NCBI GenBank assembly: GCA_946800325.1
Contig: OX326956.1
Location: 18,380,667-18,444,666, forward strand
Length of the DNA stretch: 64,000 bases
Origin: Luzula sylvatica
Lineage: Eukaryota > Streptophyta > Magnoliopsida > Poales > Juncaceae
Reading direction: 5' to 3'
Position numbers and translations under genes: made by a program. The notes below the pieces were generated by a model that was not told the origin of the DNA, searched no databases, and saw nothing but the letters and a program-made list of their open reading frames with translations. This document shows, one piece after another, positions 22,059 to 33,680 of this stretch (its first letter is position 1; each line of letters begins with the position of its first letter).

Positions 22059-23841
22059 TAACATACAATCTTTGACCTGTATGAGCCCAATTAAAAAATT
22101 AAAAATGAGGGAAAATTTGAAAAATTGTGATCTGGCCAGCAACTCCGTTGTAACGGACCTCAATGTCCGTTATAATGGACTATATAGAAATTTGAAAATC
22201 TGGTTGGCGCCAAGAGTTCCGTTGTAACGGTAGAGTATTGCATTATAACGGAGTGAAAATACCGTTGCAACGGACACGAAAAACACATGAAATTGCGTTG
22301 CAACGGTAAATTCACGAAATTTTGCCAGAATTATGTCCGTTGTAACGGACCTCAATGTCCGTTGCAACGGACATGCTCAGAATTTTCAAAATTTGTTACG
22401 TCTAGTTCTCCGTTATAACGCATAAATTCCGTTGTAACGGACCTCAATGTCCGTTGTAACGGACTTAAAACTGCGTTATAACGGAATAGTTTCTGGCATG
22501 TTTCCTCTTCTAATTGAAATTTTCGAATATTTAACATTATTTTTTGAACCCTGAGCATCAGTAATAAATAAGTCAAGCATGAAATGCAAAAAAGGATTTT
22601 TCTCCACTTCATTGAATTAAATTGTTGGTTTTTAAACGAATTTTCACCGAACCACCATTTCTACTCTCAAAATTTTTAATTTTACATAATATTTGAAGAA
22701 TTGTGGTTGAAATCTTTAAGAGATTCTTTTGGGGATTCAAGTCCTAATCCATATTTTCACAAATTAATGAGTTTTTGACAATTTGATCGATCCTCGTTTT
22801 ACATGACACACCATTTTCAATTAATAAACCCATTTTGAACTTGGAACTTCTAAAAAGTTTTGTTTGAACCAATTTAGTAAGTTTTGCTTGAATCTTAAAA
22901 TTTGACCAGTTGCACTTAAAGAGCTCGACCGTTCATGGGGATTCGAAATTACACTAACGGGAACCAATTTGTGCTCAAAGCTTGATTCGATGTGCTCATG
23001 CACCTTGATTAAGTAATGAGTGGTGTGAGTCATGACCACTTGTTGGCTAAAGGGGTGCATGAGTCGTAGAAATCCAAAGTAGCCGGTTCTTGGTGTGAGT
23101 CATGATCAAGAGTCGATACGAAAAAGTTTTCTACAATCACGGATTAAAGCGCTTTCGATTGTCGAGTCCGTGCGATTGATTAAGTAATGAGTGGTGTGAG
23201 TCATGACAACTTGTTGGCTAAAGATTGCGCTGATCCAGGGAGTTTTACTAAGTAATGAGTGGTGTGAGTCATGACCACTTGTTATCCCAAAGGACACACA
23301 TGGGGACCATCGAAAGCAACAACGAACAAAAGAAAAGAAATAAAAAGAACAAAAGAAAAGAAATAAAAAGAATAAAAGAAAAGAAAATGAGTTCAAAAAT
23401 CGAGCGCAAGTTGGGAAAATTTAGTAGAAATCGAAGATGAACCAAGTACTAACGTACCGAACGGTTTAAAAGTGACAAATTACATTTATGAAATGATTTT
23501 TGCCAAACAGAAAAATTGGTTTTCATTAATGCTTTTTCATGACAATCCTTGTGAATTGTGGAGTGAAAAGAATTGAATGATGGTGTTTAATCATCTTTTT
23601 CGGTGGAGATCATTTGCTCTAGTAAACTCTTCGAATTTGTGCAATTTATTGAAATAGATTCTATATTTGATCAACCTATATCTCTCTCAATATTAGTAAT
23701 CATGATGAAATGAGAGTAACCCTATTTGCCTTGTGAAATTAGTTTTTTTGAATCAACAATATAACTTCAACAAAATCTTATGCTATTCTCTCTCTTGTGT
23801 TTGACTTTTATACTCCAATTGATCGAGGACGATCAAGGGTT
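22059..23841 (+). mobile_element. Athila 3' internal noncoding region, plus orientation
   Basis: About 1.8 kb lies between two polypurine tracts, with no credible gene. It contains the palindromic MYB-type cluster (22145-22485), four spaced copies of GTGTGAGTCATGACCACTTG-like sequence at 23020-23280 (one reads GACAACTTG), and an AAAGAAAAGAAATAAAAAG purine stretch at 23325-23390. Position and length match the env-like region of some Athila elements, but no membrane protein frame is present. Confidence 0.8.
22145..22485 (+). promoter_or_regulatory. Palindromic MYB-type site cluster, best-preserved copy
   Basis: Twelve units occur in about 340 bp. They are variants of TCCGTTGTAACGGA, TCCGTTGCAACGGA, TCCGTTATAACGCA and TGCGTTATAACGGA, separated by 5-40 bp. 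Several occur as pairs with the fixed spacer CCTCAATG. They lie downstream of integrase and far from the LTR promoter. Confidence 0.6.
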
Positions 23842-23853
23842 CAAGTATGGGGG
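23842..23853 (+). other. Terminal polypurine tract
   Basis: CAAGTATGGGGG, followed by TATT and then the LTR start TGATGTGAGG at 23858. The minus copy reads AAGTGTGGGGG at the same place. This is the expected site of plus-strand DNA priming. Confidence 0.75.
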
Positions 23854-24267
23854 TATTTGATGTGAGGCAAATAAGGCACAAATTTAATGCTTAATTTGGG
23901 GATTTTAGCCCTTGTGAAGAACAATTCTATATACTTTATTAATCATATTTGAGATAACATGAATATTTCTTCACTAAGTGTGTTTTATTGCTTAATCACA
24001 GGAATTAGAAGGAAATTCTGGGAATTTGGAGAGTTTAGTTGTCTCCAACACGTCAAGAGGAGTGAAAACAATATATTATACCGATATATTCGGTACATGA
24101 ATGAGACGGGAGGCAAATAATCATCATGATAGAACTTACACAAAAGTCTACACGAAAACCACTCAATCCTTAGCCCTTATCCTTCCCACCTACCTTTCGT
24201 GGAAATTACCTCGTTACCCTTAATCCTCTCTACCTACTCGTGACCAATAAGAAGACTCCGTGAGTGC

Positions 24268-24275
24268 TATAAAGA
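24268..24275 (+). promoter_or_regulatory. TATA-like box of the shared Athila LTR
   Basis: GTGCTATAAAGAG is one base away from the TATAAATA of the minus LTR at 13422-13429. It is the likely U3 core promoter, placing the palindrome cluster at 25013-25348 in transcribed leader DNA. Confidence 0.5.
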
Positions 24276-24315
24276 GCCACGAGTTTGGGGACGCTCTTTT
24301 TACCCTTTTTGCTCA

Positions 24316-24330
24316 CTCTCTCTCACTCTC

Positions 24331-24396
<66 letters not shown>

Positions 24397-24398
24397 TT
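24316..24398 (+). repeat. (CT)n microsatellite
   Basis: An imperfect CT/CTCTCA tract lies in the LTR. It is the homologue of the (GA)n at 13287-13372. Confidence 0.95.
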
Positions 24399-25012
24399 AG
24401 CAAGTCCAAGAATCCTTCAAGCACACTCAAGAATTGCAAATTCGAACGATAATTTTCTAAGATCGATCACCGAATTGAAGTTTACTTCATTCGGTGAATT
24501 GGTCTACACTTCGACGAAGATCGAGTTGTGGGGTTTTGGTTGGAGCTTTCTTCATCCGAATCCACACAAGCAAGGAGTCGAGCTTAGTCTAAATTGATTG
24601 GAAGCTTTCTTCCAATTGATCCCTTGCAAATCTCGAATTCACTCAACCGGTACGGAGCTCACTTCGATTGGCGAGTGGATTGGTATGAAAGGAACGAGTT
24701 GTGCGAGGTGTCTAGCTCACTATGCATCTAAAAGCAACGAGGAAGGCATCCAAGACGAGACTCGAAGCTCACTTCATCTCTCTAGGTGTTTTCTTTCCTT
24801 TCTTGGAATTCTTGTAGTTTTAATTGAATTGGATTTGTGTAAAGAATTCGTGGTTTAATGAATCTTTGTTCTTAAATTGCTCTTTTACTTGATCTTTTTG
24901 TTCTTAATTACTGCCTTGAATTTAGTTTAAATCTCCCTTAATTCAATCTCAAAACAAACCTTTAATTCAATCCTCAATCTAAAATATAAAACAGAAATCC
25001 AGAATAACTTCC

Positions 25013-25348
25013 GTTATAACGAAATATAACTTGCGTTACAACGGACTTTTCAGTTTGTACCTGATTTTCAGTCTGTTGATACTCCGTTGTAACGCACTTT
25101 ACTTCCGTTGTAACGGACCAGTGAGGAAAAGCATTCAATAGCACTCATACTAGTGTGTTGTAACGGACATACGAGTTCGTTGTAACGGATCAACCAATCC
25201 GTTATAACGCTACTTCTATCCGTTATAACGGACTACCTCTTTCCGTTGTAACGGAACTATATCCGTTATAACGGACATTCATATCAATACTTGCGTTAAC
25301 AATTGCCCTAATCTCCGTTGTAACGGAACCTTTTTCCGTTGTAACGGA
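25013..25348 (+). promoter_or_regulatory. Palindromic MYB-type site cluster in the plus LTR
   Basis: Eleven to twelve TCCGTTRYAACGGA-like units occur, several with one side degenerated (for example GTGTGTTGTAACGGAC). The cluster is co-linear with the minus-LTR cluster at 12310-12660. Confidence 0.6.
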
Positions 25349-25532
25349 CTACCTTCTGTGAATTTTCTTTGTTATTTCTCATCTAGTTTTGATTTAATCT
25401 TTGACGCACTCACTCCTCGTGGAAAGAATCTATACATTTGCCACTGTACAAACATAGATTATAAATTTTGTTGATTGTTCGGGATTTTAACACAACGACA
25501 TATTAAAACACGCCAAAATCCCGCTCATCAAA

Positions 25533-25550
25533 TGGCGCCGCTGCCGGGGA
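25533..25550 (+). other. Second primer binding site, tRNA-Asp type
   Basis: TGGCGCCGCTGCCGGGGA lies two bases after the LTR end at 25530. It is identical to the PBS at 16415-16432 and opens a second, truncated Athila internal region. Confidence 0.85.
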
Positions 25551-25647
25551 GCGGTGTTTAAGTCAATATTTTAGATCGAAATTTGAGATTTAAATTCATA
25601 AATTTGTTTACTCACTTTTTTGTTTCTTTTGTGACAATCTAGGTGTG

Positions 25648-27127
25648 ATGGAAAGAAGTTTTATGCACAACACAAGATCGCGAAAAGGCGAATTACTTCC
25701 ATTTGTCAAAGAAATCGAAAGAAGGAACAAGAGCTCTGAGAAGAGCAAGGAACCGACACAAGAAGATCAATACGAACCTCAACTTCAAACTCAAACTTTT
25801 TCTTCTCTCTCTACTCATTTAAATTCAAACATGGGTGATGAAACTAGGGCTCCAAGGCCAAAAACCTTAAAGGAACTAGTGGCCCCAAATATCGTAGAAG
25901 ATAACTACAATTTTATTAGGCCGAATATACCGAACTTTAGAACCGATCCGAGCATCATAGGCTCTTTACCCATCTTTCATGGCAAAGCTACCGAAAATCC
26001 ACACAATCATTTGAAAGATTTTAAGATTCAACTAAACATTTATGCAAATTATGAGGCATTTAACGATATTCTACTTCTTATTTTTCCTTATTCACTAGGT
26101 GAAGGGCCGAAAGATTGGTTCTACAACCTACGAGGACCCCTCGATTTCAATGAGGTGGCTAGGTGTTTCAAGGAGAAATACTACTCGCATTCGAGATTGG
26201 CGGCAATTAGGCGAGAGCTTCTAGCAATCACGCAAAAGCCAAACGAGGCTCTCCACGAGTATTACGATCGATTCAACCGGTTGATGGAGGAATGTCCAAG
26301 CCATAATGTCGCGGTCCATTACCTATATGAGCAATTCATACAAGGGCTAGGTTACTCCGAGAGCCAATTCCTCAACGCATCCGCCGGGGGGGGGGGGGGG
26401 GGGGGGGGGGGGGAGTATCGCGAACAAAGATCTCGAAGAGATTAAGAAGCTACTCAAAGTGATGGCAACCAATTCTCAATCGAGGCGGAATGTTGAATAC
26501 CGAGTTAATGCGTGTAGCAACCTCAATGTCGACATGCTTAACAGCAAGCTCGAGATCATCATGAAAGCTTTGGGCAAGGAGGAAACGAAAACATGTGGGG
26601 TTTGCCTCGCAAATACCCATCACACCGATGAGTACCCGAGTGTGATCGAAGATGCAAATGCCGTTTACAAGAAATTCGACGCCTCGAACTCGTATAATCC
26701 GAATCTCCGCAGCCATCCTAACTTTAGTTGGTCGAATCCCAACAATGCTCAACCCGATCCGTATGGACAAGCGGTTGCAAAACTGGCCACATACCAACAT
26801 CCAAATGCAACACAAGCGGCTTAAAAACCGCCTACAACTCAAGACCCAAATCAAGATCTGAAGATGATGATGGAGGGAATGATGAGTATGATGACATGAA
26901 TGAAGCAAGAAATCGGAGGGGTCATTAAAAACATGGAATCGATGAAGCAAGAATTGAAGCAAGATTTTAAACACGAAATCTCAAACACGAATCGTCATGT
27001 GGGGAATTTGGAGACCCAATTGAATCAAATTGCTACTCGAGTCAATGTTCTCGAAATTCAAGGTTCATCTCGATTACAATCTCAACCTCTAGCACCACTC
27101 GAGCAAAGGCACGTGAATGCAATATCA
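25648..27127 (+). pseudogene. Second Athila gag, truncated by satellite
   Basis: Start ATG 25648 (MERSFMHNTRSRKGEL) is the better start of the family and lies just upstream of the in-frame MHNTRSRKG at which the first copy now begins. The capsid core is intact to FLNASA. A G28 tract (26386-26413) then replaces the G6 of the first copy at 17265 and shifts the frame. The second half continues at about 26459 in another frame. Its zinc knuckle reads CGVCLANTHHTDEY, so the last zinc-binding Cys is replaced by Tyr. A TAA at about 26821 follows, and a further segment runs from about 26900 to RHVNAIS. The sequence breaks at 27127/27128, where (TTAG)n begins, so pol is absent. Confidence 0.88.
26386..26413 (+). 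repeat. G28 homopolymer in gag
   Basis: A run of 28 G occurs where the sister gag at 17265-17270 has G6, in an otherwise well-aligned region. Confidence 0.92.
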
Positions 27128-28189
27128 GTTAATAGGTACGTATGAACGTAGTTAGTTAGTTAATTAGTTAATTAGTTAATTAGTTAGTTAGTTAGTTAGT
27201 TTGCTTGTTGTTAGTTAATTAGTTAGTTAGGTAGTTAATCAATTAGTCATTTAGATAGTTAGTTAGTTATTTAGTTAGCCAGTAGTTTGTTTGTTTGTTT
27301 GTTTATTAATTTGTTTGTTAATAAATGAGCTAGTTAGTTAGTTAGTCGGTGGGTATGTAGGAAGGTACCTAGTTAGTTAGTTAGTTAGTTAGTTAGCTAA
27401 TAGTGAGTTAGTTAATTGGTATGTAGGAAGGTAGTTAACAAGTTAGTTAGTTATCTAGTGGTTAGTTAGGTAGTTATTTAGTTAGTTAGTTAGCTAGCTA
27501 GTAGTTATTTAGTTAGTTGGTTAGTAAGTAAATTAGTTAGTAAGTTAGTTAGTTAGTATGTATCTAAGAAGGTAGTTAATTAGTTAGTTAGTTAGTTAGA
27601 TAGTTAATTAGTTAGTTAGTTATGTAGTTAGTTAGTTATTTAGTTAGTTAGATATCTAGTACTTAGTTATTTAGTTAGTTAGTTAGTTTGTTAGTTAGTT
27701 GGTTAGTAAGTTAATACGTATGTATGAACGTAGTCGGTTAGTTAGTTAGTTAATTAGTTTGTTAGTTAGTTAGCTTGTTGTTAGTTAATTAGTTAGCTAG
27801 GAAGTTAATCAGTTAGTTATTTAGATAGTTAGTTAGTTATTTAGTTGGCCAGTAGTTTGTTTGTTTGTTAGTTTATTAATTTGCTTGTTAATAAGTTAGC
27901 TAGTTAGTTAGTTAGTTGGTGGGTATATAGGAAGTTAATCAGGTAGTTAGTTAGTTGATCAGTTAGTTAGTTAGTTAATTAGTTAGTTAGTTAGTTAGTT
28001 ACCTAGTAGTTAGTTAGTTAGTTAGATAGATAGTTAGTTAGTTAGTCAGTTAGTTATCTAGTTAGTTAGTATGTGCGTTAGTTAGTGGGTATGTAGGAAG
28101 GTAGCTAGTTAGTTAGTTAGTTAATTAGTTAGTTAGTTAGCTAGTAGTGAGTTAGTTAATTGGTATGTTGGAAGGTAGTTAACTAGTTA

Positions 28190-28483
28190 GTTAGTTAGTT
28201 ATCTAGTGGTTAGATAGGTAGTTATTTAGTTAGCTAGCTAGTAGTTAGTTAGTTAGTTTAGTTAGTTGGTTAATTAGTAAATTAGTTAGTTAGTTAGTTA
28301 GTTAGTTAGTGTGTATCTAAGAAGGTAGTTAATTAGTTAGTTAGTTAGATAGTTAGTTAATTAGTTAGTTAGTTAGTTATTTAGTTAGTTATTTAGTTAG
28401 TTATCTAGTGGTTAGATATGTAGTTATTTAGTTAGCTAGCTAGTAGTTAGTTAGTTAGTTTAGTTAGTTGGTTAATTAGTAAA

Positions 28484-28516
<33 letters not shown>

Positions 28517-28600
28517 GTGTATCTAAGAAGGTAGTTAATTAGTTAGTTAGTTAGATAGTTAGTTAATTAGTTAGTTAGTTAGTTATTTAGTTAGTTAGTT
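28190..28600 (+). repeat. 206-bp tandem duplication inside block 2
   Basis: The segment with AGTGTGTATCTAAGAAGG and its flanks is repeated with a 206-bp offset (GTGTATCTAA at 28311 and 28517), nearly unchanged. Confidence 0.8.
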
Positions 28601-28901
28601 AGTTAGTTATCTAGTACTTAGTTAGTTAGTTTGTTAGTTAGTTAGTTAACTTGTTAGTTATTTAGTTAGTTAGTTAGTTAGTAGTTAGTTAGTTTGATAC
28701 TTAGTTAGTTAGTTAGTTAGTTAATGGGTATGTAGGAAGGTAGTTAGTTAGTTAGTTAATCAGTATGTAGGAATATAGTTAGTTAGTTAGTTAGTTGGTT
28801 AGTTAGTTACTTAGTAGTTGGTTGGTTAGTTAGTTAATTAGTATTAGGAAGATAGTTAGTTAGTTTGTTTGTTGGTAAGTTAGTTACTTAGTAGTTGTAT
28901 G

Positions 28902-28943
<42 letters not shown>

Positions 28944-29866
28944 AAGTGGGTTGGTATGTAGGAAGGTAGTCAGGTAGTATTTTGTTGATCAGTTAGTTAG
29001 TTAGTTATTTAATTGGTTAGCTAGTTATATAAATGGCTAGTAGTTAGTTAGTTAGTTAGATAGTTAGTTAGTTAGTCAGTTAGTTATCTAGTTAGTTAGT
29101 ATGTTCGTTATTTAGTGGGTATGTAGGAAGGTAGCTTGTTAGTTAGTTAGTTCATTAGTTAGTTAGTTAGCTAGTAGTTAGTTAGTTAGGTTGTTAGTTA
29201 ATTAGTTAGTAAGTTCATTAGTTAGTTAGGTAGTATGTATGTAAGATGGTTGTTATTAGTTAATTAGTTAGTTAGTTAGTTAGTTAGTTACTCATGTAGT
29301 AGTTACTTAGTCAGTTAGTTAGTTAATTAGTTAGTTATTTAGTTGGTTAGTTTGTTTGTTAGCTAGTAGTTAGTTTGTTAGTTCGTTAATATGTATGTAA
29401 GAAGGTAGTAAATTGGTAAGTTAGTTAGATAGTTAATTAGTTAGTCAGTTAGTGAGTTAGTTAGTTAGTTAGTTATGTAGTTGTTAGTAAGTTAGTTAGT
29501 TAGTTAACTAGTTAGTTATTTAGTTAGTTTGTTAGTTAGCTCGCTAGTAGTTAGTTAGTTAGTTAATTAGTTAGTTAGTTCGTTACTTAATATGTATGTA
29601 AGAAGGTAGTTTGTTTGTTAGATAGTTATCTAGTAGTTAGTTAGTTAGTTAATTTATTAGTTAGGTATTTAGTTAGTTTAGTCAGTTAGTTAGGTAGTTA
29701 GTTAATGGGTATGTAGAAAGGTAGTTTGGTAGTTAGTTAGTAAGTTAATTAGTTAGTTAGTTAATAGGTATGTATGAAGATAGTTAGTTAGTTAGTTAGT
29801 TAGTTAGTCGGTTAGTAAGTTATTTAGTTAGTTACTTAGTTAATTAGCTAGAAGTTAGTTAGTTAT

Positions 29867-29899
<33 letters not shown>

Positions 29900-30213
29900 G
29901 GGTATGTTGAAAGGTAGTTAGTTAGTTAGTTCGTTAATTAGTTAGTTAATTAGTTTATAGGTATGTTGGAAGATAGTTAGTTAGTTAGTTAGTATGTAAG
30001 AAGGTAGTTAATTAGTTAGTTCGTTAGTTAGTTCGTTAGTTAGTTAGTTAATATATATGTATGAAGGCAGTTTGATAGTTAGTTAGTTAGGTTATTAGTT
30101 AGTTTGTTAGCTAGCTACTAGTTAGTTAGTTAGGTAGTTAGTTAGTTAGTTATTCAGTTAGTTAGTTAGTGAGCTTGTAGTTAGTTAGTTAATAGGTATG
30201 CATGAATATCGTC

Positions 30214-30244
<31 letters not shown>

Positions 30245-31504
30245 ATGTACATAAGAGGGAATTAAATTAGTTAGTTAGATAGTTAATTAGTTAGTAGTTA
30301 GTATGTTAGTTTTTTATTTAATTAATTAGTTATTTAGTTAGTTAGTTAGCTAGTAGTTAGTTAGTTAGTTAGTTAGGTTGTTAGTTACTTGGTATGTAGG
30401 AAGGTAGGTAGTTAGTTAATTAGTTAGTTAATTAGTTAATTAGTTAGTTAGTTAGTTCATAGGTATGTAAGAAGATAGTTAGTTAGTTAGTTGGTTAGTC
30501 AGTTAGTTAGTTAGTTAGTTAGTCAGTTAGTTAGTTAGTGGGTTTGTAGAAAGGTAGTTAGTTAAATAGTTAGTTTGGTAGTTTGGTAGTTAGTTAGTTA
30601 ATATGTATGGATGAAGGTAGGTAGTTTGTTAGTTAGTTAGTCAGTTAGTTAGTTAGCTGGTAGTTAGATAGTTAGTTAGTTATTTAGTTAGTTAGTGAAG
30701 TAGTCAGTTTTTTAGTTAGTCAGTTTGTTAGTTAGTTAGAGAGGTAGTAGTTAGTTAGTTATATAGTTAGTTAGTTAGTTAGTTAGTTATATAGTAGTTA
30801 GTAAGTTAATTAATTCGTTAGTTATTTAGTTAGTTAGTTAGTTAGTTCGTTCGTTAGTTAGTTAGTTAGTTAATTAGTTAGTTTGTTTGTTATTTAATAG
30901 GTATTGAGGAAAATAGTTATTTAGGTCGTTAGTTAGTTAATTAATTAGTTATTTTGTTAGTTATTTAGTTAGTTAGCTAGTATTAAGTTAGTTTGTAAGT
31001 TGGTGTGTATGTTGAAGGTAGTTAGTTTGTTAGTTAGTTAATTAATTAGTTTGTTAATTAGTTAAAAGGTATGTAGGAAGATAGATAGTTAGTTAGTTAG
31101 TTAATATGTATGCAAGAGGGTAGGTAATTAGTTACTTAGTTAGATAGTTAGTTATTTAGTTAGTTAGTTCGGTAGTAGTTAGTTTGTTAGTTAATTAGTT
31201 AACTAGTTAGTTATTTAGTTAGTTAGTTAGTTAGTTAGCTGGTAGTTTTTTAGTTAGTCAGTTAATAAGTTAGTTAGTTAGGTAGTTAGTTAGTTAATTT
31301 GTTTGTTAGTTAGTTCGTTAGTTACTTAGTTAGTTAGTCAGTTAGTTAATATATATGTATGAAGGTAGTTAGTTAGTTAATTAGTTACTTAGTTAATTAG
31401 CTAGTATTTAGTTAGTTAGGTAGTTAGTTAGTTAGTTAGTAAGTTTGTTTGTTAGCTAATAGTTAGTTAGTTAGTTAGTTAGTTAATTGGTATGTAGGAA
31501 TACC

Positions 31505-31542
<38 letters not shown>

Positions 31543-31667
31543 ATGTATGTAAGAAGATAGTTAATTAGTTAGTTAGATAGTTAATTAGTTTGTTAGTGAG
31601 TTATCTAGGAGTTAATAAGTTAGTTAGTTTGTTAATTAGTTAGTTATTTAGTTAGTTAGTTAGCTAG

Positions 31668-31711
<44 letters not shown>

Positions 31712-31822
31712 GGGTATGCAGGAAGGTAGGTAGGTAAGTAATTAGTTAGTAAATTAGTTAATTAGTTAGTTTGTCAGTTCATAGGTATGTAAGAAGATAG
31801 TTAGTTAGTTAGTTAGTTAGTC

Positions 31823-31865
<43 letters not shown>

Positions 31866-32136
31866 GGGTTTGTAGGAAGGTAGTTCGTTAATTAGTTTGG
31901 TTGGTAGTTAGTTAGTTAGTTAGTTAGTTAATAGGTATGTATGAAGGTAGTTAGTTAATTAGTTAGTTAGTTAATTAGTTAGTTAGTTCGTTAGCTAGTA
32001 GTTTGATAATTAGTATGTTAGTTAATCAATTAGTTAGTTATTTATTTAGTTAGTTAGTTAGTTTGTAATTAGTTAGTGAGCTAGTAGTTAGTTAGTTATA
32101 TAGTTACTTAGTTACTTAGTTCATTAGTTAGTAAGG

Positions 32137-32172
<36 letters not shown>

Positions 32173-32533
32173 GGGTATGTAGGCTGGTCTTCAGTAAGTT
32201 AATTAGTTAGTTAATCGGTATGTATGAAGGTAGTTAGTTAATTATTTACTTAGGTAGTTAGTAAGTTAGTTAGTTAATAGGTATGTATGAAGGTAGTTAG
32301 GTAGTTAGTTAGTTTGTTAATTAGTTAGTTAGTTAGTTTGCTAGTAGTTAGTTAGTTAGTTAGTTAGTCAGTTAGCTAGTAGTTAGTTAGTTTGTTTGTT
32401 AGTTAGTTAGTTAGTTATTTATTTACTTTGTTAGTTTGCTAGTAGTTATTTAGTTAGTTAGTTAGTTAGTTAAATAGTTAGTTAATTAGAAAGTTAGGTA
32501 GTTACTTAGTGGGTATGTAGGAAGGTTGGTAGC

Positions 32534-32565
<32 letters not shown>

Positions 32566-33031
32566 GGGTATGTAGGAAGGTAGTTAGATAGTTAGTTAGT
32601 TAATTAGTTAGTAATTTGGTTAGCTAGAAATTAGTTAGTTGGTTAGTTAGTTAGTTAGTTAGTTAGTGAGCAAGTCGTTAGTCTGTTAGTAAGTTACTTA
32701 GTTAATCAGTTAGTTAGTTAGTTAGCTAGTAGTTAGTTAGTTAGTTAGTTAGTTAGTTAATTAGTTAGTTATTTAGTTAGTTAGTTAGTCTGTTAGTTAG
32801 TTAGTGGGTATGTAAGAAGGTAGTTAGTTATTTTGTTAGTTAGTTTGTTAGTTAGTTAGCTAGTAGTTAGTTAGTTAGTTAGCTAGTTATTTATTTAGTT
32901 CGTTAGTTAGTTAGTGGGTATGTAGGAAGGTAGTTAGTTAGTTAGTGAGTATGTAGGAAGGTATTTAATTAGTAAGCTAGTTAGTTAATTAGTTAATTAG
33001 TTAGTTAGTTAGTTCATAGGTATGTATGAAG

Positions 33032-33082
<51 letters not shown>

Positions 33083-33179
33083 GTAAATTAATGGGTTGTA
33101 GGAAGGTAGTTAGTGAATTAGTTAGTTAGGTAGTTAGTTAGTAAGTTAGTTAATACCTATGTATGAAGGTAGTTAGTTA

Positions 33180-33648
33180 GTTACTTAGTTAGTTACTTAG
33201 CCAGTAGTTAGTTAGTTAGTTAGTTAGTAGTCAGTTAGTTAGTTAGTTAATTTGTTAGTTAATTAACTACTTAGTTAGTGGGTTTGTCGGAAGGTAGTTA
33301 GTTAATTAGTTAGTTAGGTAGTTAGTTATTTAGTTAGTTTATAAGAATGTATAAAGGTAGTTAGTTAGTTAGTTAGTTAGTTAGTTGGTTAATTAGTTAG
33401 TGAGTAAGTTAGCTAGTAGTTAGTTTGTTAGTTAGTTCGTTAATTAGTAAGTTATTTAGTTAGTTAGTTAGTTTGTTTGTTTGTTTGTTAATTAGTTAAT
33501 TAGTAAGTTAGTTAGTTAGTTAACTAGTTAGTTAGTTAGTTAGTTAGTTAATTAGTTAGTTAGTTAGTGGGCATGTAGGATGGTAGTTAGTTAGTTAGTT
33601 AATTTGTTAGTTAGTTAGTTAGCTAGTAGTTAGTTAGTTAGTTAGTTT

Positions 33649-33680
<32 letters not shown>

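Larger units (their letters stand above)
16413..23857 (+). mobile_element. Athila-lineage Ty3/gypsy internal region
   Basis: This is a 7.4-kb internal domain in the order PBS, gag, protease, RT, RNase H, integrase, internal polypurine tract, a 1.8-kb noncoding region and a terminal polypurine tract, followed by a complete LTR at 23858. The lineage call rests on the RT motifs (WVSPIHVVPKK, CIDYRKLNKATKKDHFPLPF), the integrase motif [13 protein letters not shown], the gag opening and the tRNA-Asp PBS. Gag-pol was probably one long frame: all gag and protease segments share a frame but are broken by TAA at 16639, TAA at 17197, TGA at 17965 and TAA at 18205. Frameshifts follow near 19697 and 20800, with a stop at 21826. 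The copy is defective. Confidence 0.93.
23858..25530 (+). mobile_element. Athila LTR, plus orientation, complete and shared
   Basis: This 1673-bp LTR runs from TGATGTGAGG to GCTCATCA. It has a TATA-like box at 24268-24275 (CTATAAAGAG), a (CT)n tract at 24316-24398 and a palindromic MYB-type cluster at 25013-25348. It is preceded by a polypurine tract (3' LTR of the element on the left) and followed two bases later by a PBS and gag (5' LTR of the element on the right). It therefore serves two internal regions at once. The match to the minus LTR is co-linear with scattered substitutions and small indels. Confidence 0.93.

Noticed and set aside
22145..22485. CRISPR-like array
   Set aside because: The repeats are only 14 bp with irregular 5-40 bp spacing inside a eukaryotic retrotransposon, and there are no cas genes.
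22059..23841. Env-like gene of Athila
   Set aside because: Position fits, but no frame over 100 codons, signal peptide or membrane segment is present.
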